Below, one piece after another: positions 60,516 to 64,000 of a stretch of DNA of 64,000 nucleotides. The translations under genes were made by a program, and so were the position numbers. The notes below the pieces were generated by a model. It saw nothing but the letters and a program-made list of their open reading frames with translations. It made no database searches and was not told the origin of the DNA. The stretch is from Styela clava (taxonomy: Eukaryota; Chordata; Ascidiacea; Stolidobranchia; Styelidae): the NCBI RefSeq assembly GCF_964204865.1, contig NC_135254.1:19039001-19103000 (forward strand), read 5' to 3'. How positions within the stretch are numbered: the first letter of the stretch is position 1; each line of letters starts with the position of its first letter.

Positions 60516-61248
60516 GCAGTGCACTGGCTGACATAGATACTAAACACATTAATATACGTCTATACCCTTACGCTGGATGACGAAATCTCAGGATTGTTCT
60601 TTATGGCCGTACATACCTGTATCATGATTGCTTTTTACCAAGAGGTCTACTGTAGAGACAGACTCAAAGTGCTTCATACAGAACTACAGTCTCCGCGAAC
60701 TATTAGTTTACTCAAAATGACATTATTAAAATTTAAGAAGCAGCAAATACATCCGAGTTATTAAATAGAGTAATTTCAAATCACTCATTAATGTTAATCG
60801 GTAAGTAACAATTTGTTTGTGTCACGTTCTTATTACGGGGCTCCGTAAATAACAGTCTACCTCTTCACGAGCTCCATAACACCAAATATGTGAATTGAGC
60901 AGTCAATTACCGTATTTACTTCACATAGAACCGTGATTAATGCTGTTGCTGATGTTATGTCTCTGCCGTTTGGTTTGGGCGGAGAAATTACTTTTAGAGT
61001 AGGCATCGAAACAACGTCACATTGTGACTCCACTTTTAAGGACATCGCCGTCACGTTATTGTATGAAAACATTCTTGGCTGCGAAAGTCAATGAGCTAAG
61101 ATTTGTACGTCAATTTAGAGAATGCATTGATATAACGCTAAACACGCCGTTATTCTTTCATTGAGTGGAAGGAAGATTACATTTTTGATGATATCCACGT
61201 GCGCGTTTACTCGACAAACAAAACAGACAAATATAATGGAAATGCTGG
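60516..61248. other. gene-free stretch
   Basis: No exon or repeat recognised with confidence. Confidence 0.45.
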
Positions 61249-61303
61249 ATTCTTTGTACTAAGCTCCCGTCACTGATGTAAAAATGTGAGATCTGAGAAA
61301 AAC

Positions 61304-61536
61304 GGTTCCATTACATTTGAACCCGTGTACATTTGAACCCACGTACATTTGAACTCACGACAATTGCGTCTGCGTACTATTGCACTTATGGAAGTTTTTT
61401 TGTTTTACGGATATTTGAACCCATACTAACCCTAACCCATGAGTTTTAGCACCCGCATATAGATTGAACCCGCGGATATACACATGGGTTCAAATGTACG
61501 TGGTTCGAATGTACGTGGGTTCAAATGTACGTCACC
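61304..61536. mobile_element. 233-bp MITE, second copy of the 9-bp-duplication family
   Basis: Same ends as 18039-18241 (ggttccattacatttgaacc, and the reverse of gtacgtcacc). Flanking gagaaaaac (61295-61303) and gagataaac (61537-61545) agree at 8 of 9. It sits right after a truncated copy (about 61249-61303) of the 8-bp-duplication MITE. Confidence 0.88.
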
Positions 61537-61983
61537 GAGATAAACACCCCCAAAAATACTATGAACTAGGTATTATGCAATCAGAAAATGTATGAAGCAA
61601 ATCCTAACCGACATCTTCATTCTGCAACTTTGAGATCACGCGTTAGAAGCGTGATCGGCAAGTAACGGCAACCTGGAGTAATTAACGTAATCAGTTAAAA
61701 ATATTTGATTACAACAATCAGTTAGCTTTTTTCGTCAAATATTTGTGCGCGGGAAGCCACAAGCGAGAAGCCACATCGCAGTCACAAATGTTCGTCGTAG
61801 GATAAGGTTTGTTTTTGTGTAGGATGTATGGATAAGCTGACTGTTGGGTTATGACAGCGAGTTCGAAACAATATTCAGGTGAGCTAAATGTTCTTTATAC
61901 TTATTGTTTTCATTGCTATTCTATTGCTTTCATTTTTCTATTGTAGGCTATAAGTGGTAAATTAGAGGTCTTCGGGCTCCCAT

Positions 61984-62071
61984 AGTATTCGTACCAAGAT
62001 GGCGCACAACCTGAACACAGTAAAAGAACCTGGTTAGGGTTCAGGTTGTGCGCCATCTTGGTACGAATACT
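61984..62071. repeat. 33-bp perfect hairpin, unit 1
   Basis: The left arm from agtattcgtaccaagatggc is exactly complementary to the right arm ending gccatcttggtacgaatact, with a 22-base loop containing gaacctggttagg. It resembles the end of a foldback or hAT-type MITE. Confidence 0.93.
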
Positions 62072-62093
62072 GCCGGATCGCCGTGTATAGATT

Positions 62094-62270
62094 GGATCTT
62101 TGTACAAAGACCTTATCAACGTTCAAAATAAGAGAATTAATAATTATCCAGTTTAAGTTAGGAATGCAGATTGCGCTGGAAATTCAAATTTTTAAATCAT
62201 TCCTAACCCCAAATGGATAATTACTAAAATCTCATTTTAAAACGTGGCGGGAGCTTTGTGCAAAAGATCC
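62094..62270. mobile_element. 177-bp MITE, unit 1
   Basis: It begins ggatctttgtacaaagacct and ends with gggagctttgtgcaaaagatcc split across 62249-62270. Flanking tatagatt and gatagatt agree at 7 of 8. Same family as 9626-9819. Confidence 0.85.
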
Positions 62271-62448
62271 GATAGATTCAGTCCCGCTGTTCATTGAATA
62301 TGCTAACTACAGTTCTGCGACAGTTTATTTATCAATATTTTAACTTTTTTTCAGATGCAAAACTATTAAAGGTTGGAGATTCAAAGGCACAAAGTAAAGA
62401 ACGAGGAATAATACAAGTAAATATCATGGGTGTATAGAGTGCTCCCAT

Positions 62449-62536
62449 AGTATTCGTACCAAGATGGCGCACAACCTGAACACAGTATGTGAACCTGGTT
62501 AGGGTTCAGGTTGTGCGCCATCTTGGTACGAATACT
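62449..62536. repeat. 33-bp perfect hairpin, unit 2
   Basis: Copy of the hairpin at 61984-62071. The arms are unchanged, while the loop differs at several bases, so the arms have been kept complementary. Confidence 0.93.
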
Positions 62537-62558
62537 ACCGGATCGCCGTGTATAGATT

Positions 62559-62735
62559 GGATTTTTGTACAAAGACTTTATCAACGTTCAAAATAAGAGA
62601 ATTAATAATTATCCAGTTTAAGTTAGGAATGCAGATTGCGCTGGAAATTCAAATTTTTAAATCATTCCTAACCCCAAATGGATAATTACTAAAATCTCAT
62701 TTTAAAACGTGGCGGGAGCTTTGTGCAAAAGATCC
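62559..62735. mobile_element. 177-bp MITE, unit 2
   Basis: Copy of 62094-62270 with the same flanking 8-mers, carried along by the tandem duplication and not a separate insertion. Confidence 0.85.
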
Positions 62736-62892
62736 GATAGATTCAGTCCCGCTGTTCATTGAATATGCTAACTACAGTTCTGCGACAGTTTATTTATCAA
62801 TATTTTAACTTTTTTTCAGATGCAAAACTATTAAAGGTTAGAGATTCAAAGGCACAAAGTAAACAACGAGAAATAATACAAGTAAATATCAT

Positions 62893-64000
62893 TTAAACAT
62901 TTTATTTGTATTTTGACGCCTATTTTATTCCTGTACATTACTGTTTTCGTTTAGAATGCTAAACAATTAGATGCGAGCGCACCGCGTCTCGGGTCTTGCG
63001 ATCAGAGTCGGCATCGTTATGCCACTTATTTGATCGCGTGTTTTCCCTCGAAATTGTAAGTTTTATATTTTCACAAGTTTTAATAATTGTCTTTCGAATC
63101 AAATTTCCAAAAAAGTAAGACCCACGTTCACGTTTAAAATGCTAAATAGTTCGATGCAAGCCAACATTGTTACGCTGCTTATTTGATCCTGTGCATTCTA
63201 TCGAAACTTAAGATTTAGATTCTGTACAAGTTTTAATAATTGTGTTTTAAAGCAGAAGTCCGAAATAGTACTATAAATATAATACCTTGTATCAAATTGG
63301 TGTCCTATTTGCGACCCTTAAAATTCGTTGCTCGCTTCTCTGCTGGATAGTGATCTCCAGTTTGCGATCCCCATCGTGAACAATGTGATAATTCTACAAG
63401 TTACTGATCAGAGGTAATTAATTAGTCATATACTCCATGAAACAGTTATAAAAGTTCATTGGGTGTTTTACTGTTATTGTAATATTTGCAACTCAGTTTG
63501 AAAACCACACCTGATATGTTATAAAATATTAAGCTGAATTTATGAAATTGAATGATTACATATACCTGTAACTGTAGAGTCGATGAAAAGCAATTTTAAT
63601 GGTAATCTATAATATTTGAAATTTAATGGCAATCGCTGAATGAATTTTATTCGTCTAAATTTTCTTAGTTCTGTGTATTTAAAAAAAAATCGGAGAAAAG
63701 TTTGGCTTTTATGAAATCGAATGTCGAAATTTATCCGTTACGTATTTTATTGAAACTAACGTCTATTTTTTGCTTTGCAGTGTCTCTGTCAAATAGCATT
63801 TGTCTGAATTAACTACCTAAAGACATAGTTGGCTCAACGAAATTTAGTTTAATTCAAATTTAGAATTGGCTTGCACAAAATCATGACATATATATTGATT
63901 TTCAGCTTTTTAAAACACTGCTTGGAAGGTGACAGGACAATTTATTATTGTACCAAAAGAAATTCGTCAAGTGCCAGCTTTTCAACACTGAGTGAGATGG
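62893..64000. other. gene-free stretch at the window end
   Basis: A weak imperfect repeat is seen: gtttagaatgctaaacaatt at about 62949 and gtttaaaatgctaaatagtt at about 63132, each followed by ...ttatttgatc. No supported exon lies before the window ends. Confidence 0.45.

Larger units (their letters stand above)
61976..62892. repeat. two-unit 465-bp tandem duplication
   Basis: The unit starting gctcccatagtattcgtacc at 61976 recurs at 62441 with very few differences. Each unit holds a 33-bp perfect hairpin (arms 61984-62016/62039-62071 and 62449-62481/62504-62536) followed by a 177-bp MITE. The near-identity indicates a recent event. Open frames across it are products of the palindrome. Confidence 0.93.

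Noticed and set aside
61916-62584. Two 67-codon minus-strand frames that are nearly the same protein
   Set aside because: They are created by the 33-bp palindrome and the MITE inside the tandem duplication.
1-64000. CRISPR arrays, bacterial-type operons or ribosomal RNA genes
   Set aside because: None are present; the tandem repeats seen are short, few and lack regular spacers.

Overview
This is a window of an AT-rich animal nuclear genome. Genes are split into short exons with GT-AG (and some GC-AG) introns, there are no bacterial-type operons, and most of the sequence is decayed transposon DNA. The most likely source is a marine invertebrate. A tunicate is my best guess, held loosely. It rests on compact multi-exon genes, many short hAT and MITE elements, and splice-acceptor-like AGs lying 5 bp upstream of start codons, as expected where spliced-leader trans-splicing occurs. 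Nothing in the window proves the phylum.

Four genes can be rebuilt exon by exon, all on the plus strand. Three are paralogues of the SLC46 (proton-coupled folate transporter type) branch of the major facilitator superfamily: gene 1 at 9888-14086 (504 aa), gene 2 at 26025-31452 (482 aa) and gene 3 at 37651-45154 (485 aa). Each has ten coding exons with the same intron positions and phases. Genes 2 and 3 come from a recent tandem duplication (unit A about 23745-31690, unit B about 33790-45370); gene 1 is an older relative. The fourth gene (18878-19921, 301 aa) is a two-exon EamA/SLC35G-type transporter. Fragments of a further gene, encoding an extracellular-looking peptide of unknown family, occur three times (47539-47696, 49700-49857 and, on the minus strand, about 59050-59624).

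Layout: 1-9600 is transposon-rich, with a 1.9 kb element that has perfect 25-bp terminal inverted repeats and a PHD-finger relic, hAT elements and an inverted repeat pair. 9.9-14.1 kb holds SLC46 gene 1. 14.1-18.9 kb is mostly repeats. 18.9-19.9 kb holds the EamA gene. 20-23.5 kb holds hAT and MITE elements and a decayed hAT transposase. 23.7-45.4 kb is the SLC46 tandem duplication. 45.4-52.8 kb holds hAT insertions, a second small segmental duplication and G-rich repeats. 52.9-64 kb is gene-poor, with a decayed Ty3/Gypsy pol fragment, more MITEs and a 465-bp tandem duplication carrying long hairpins.

The three SLC46-like genes are expected to be 12-helix membrane carriers for small organic solutes. 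They keep several residues known to matter in human PCFT. They also share a C-x2-C...C-x-H motif in the central cytoplasmic loop and a conserved non-canonical GC-AG intron; these are the most interesting coding observations here.
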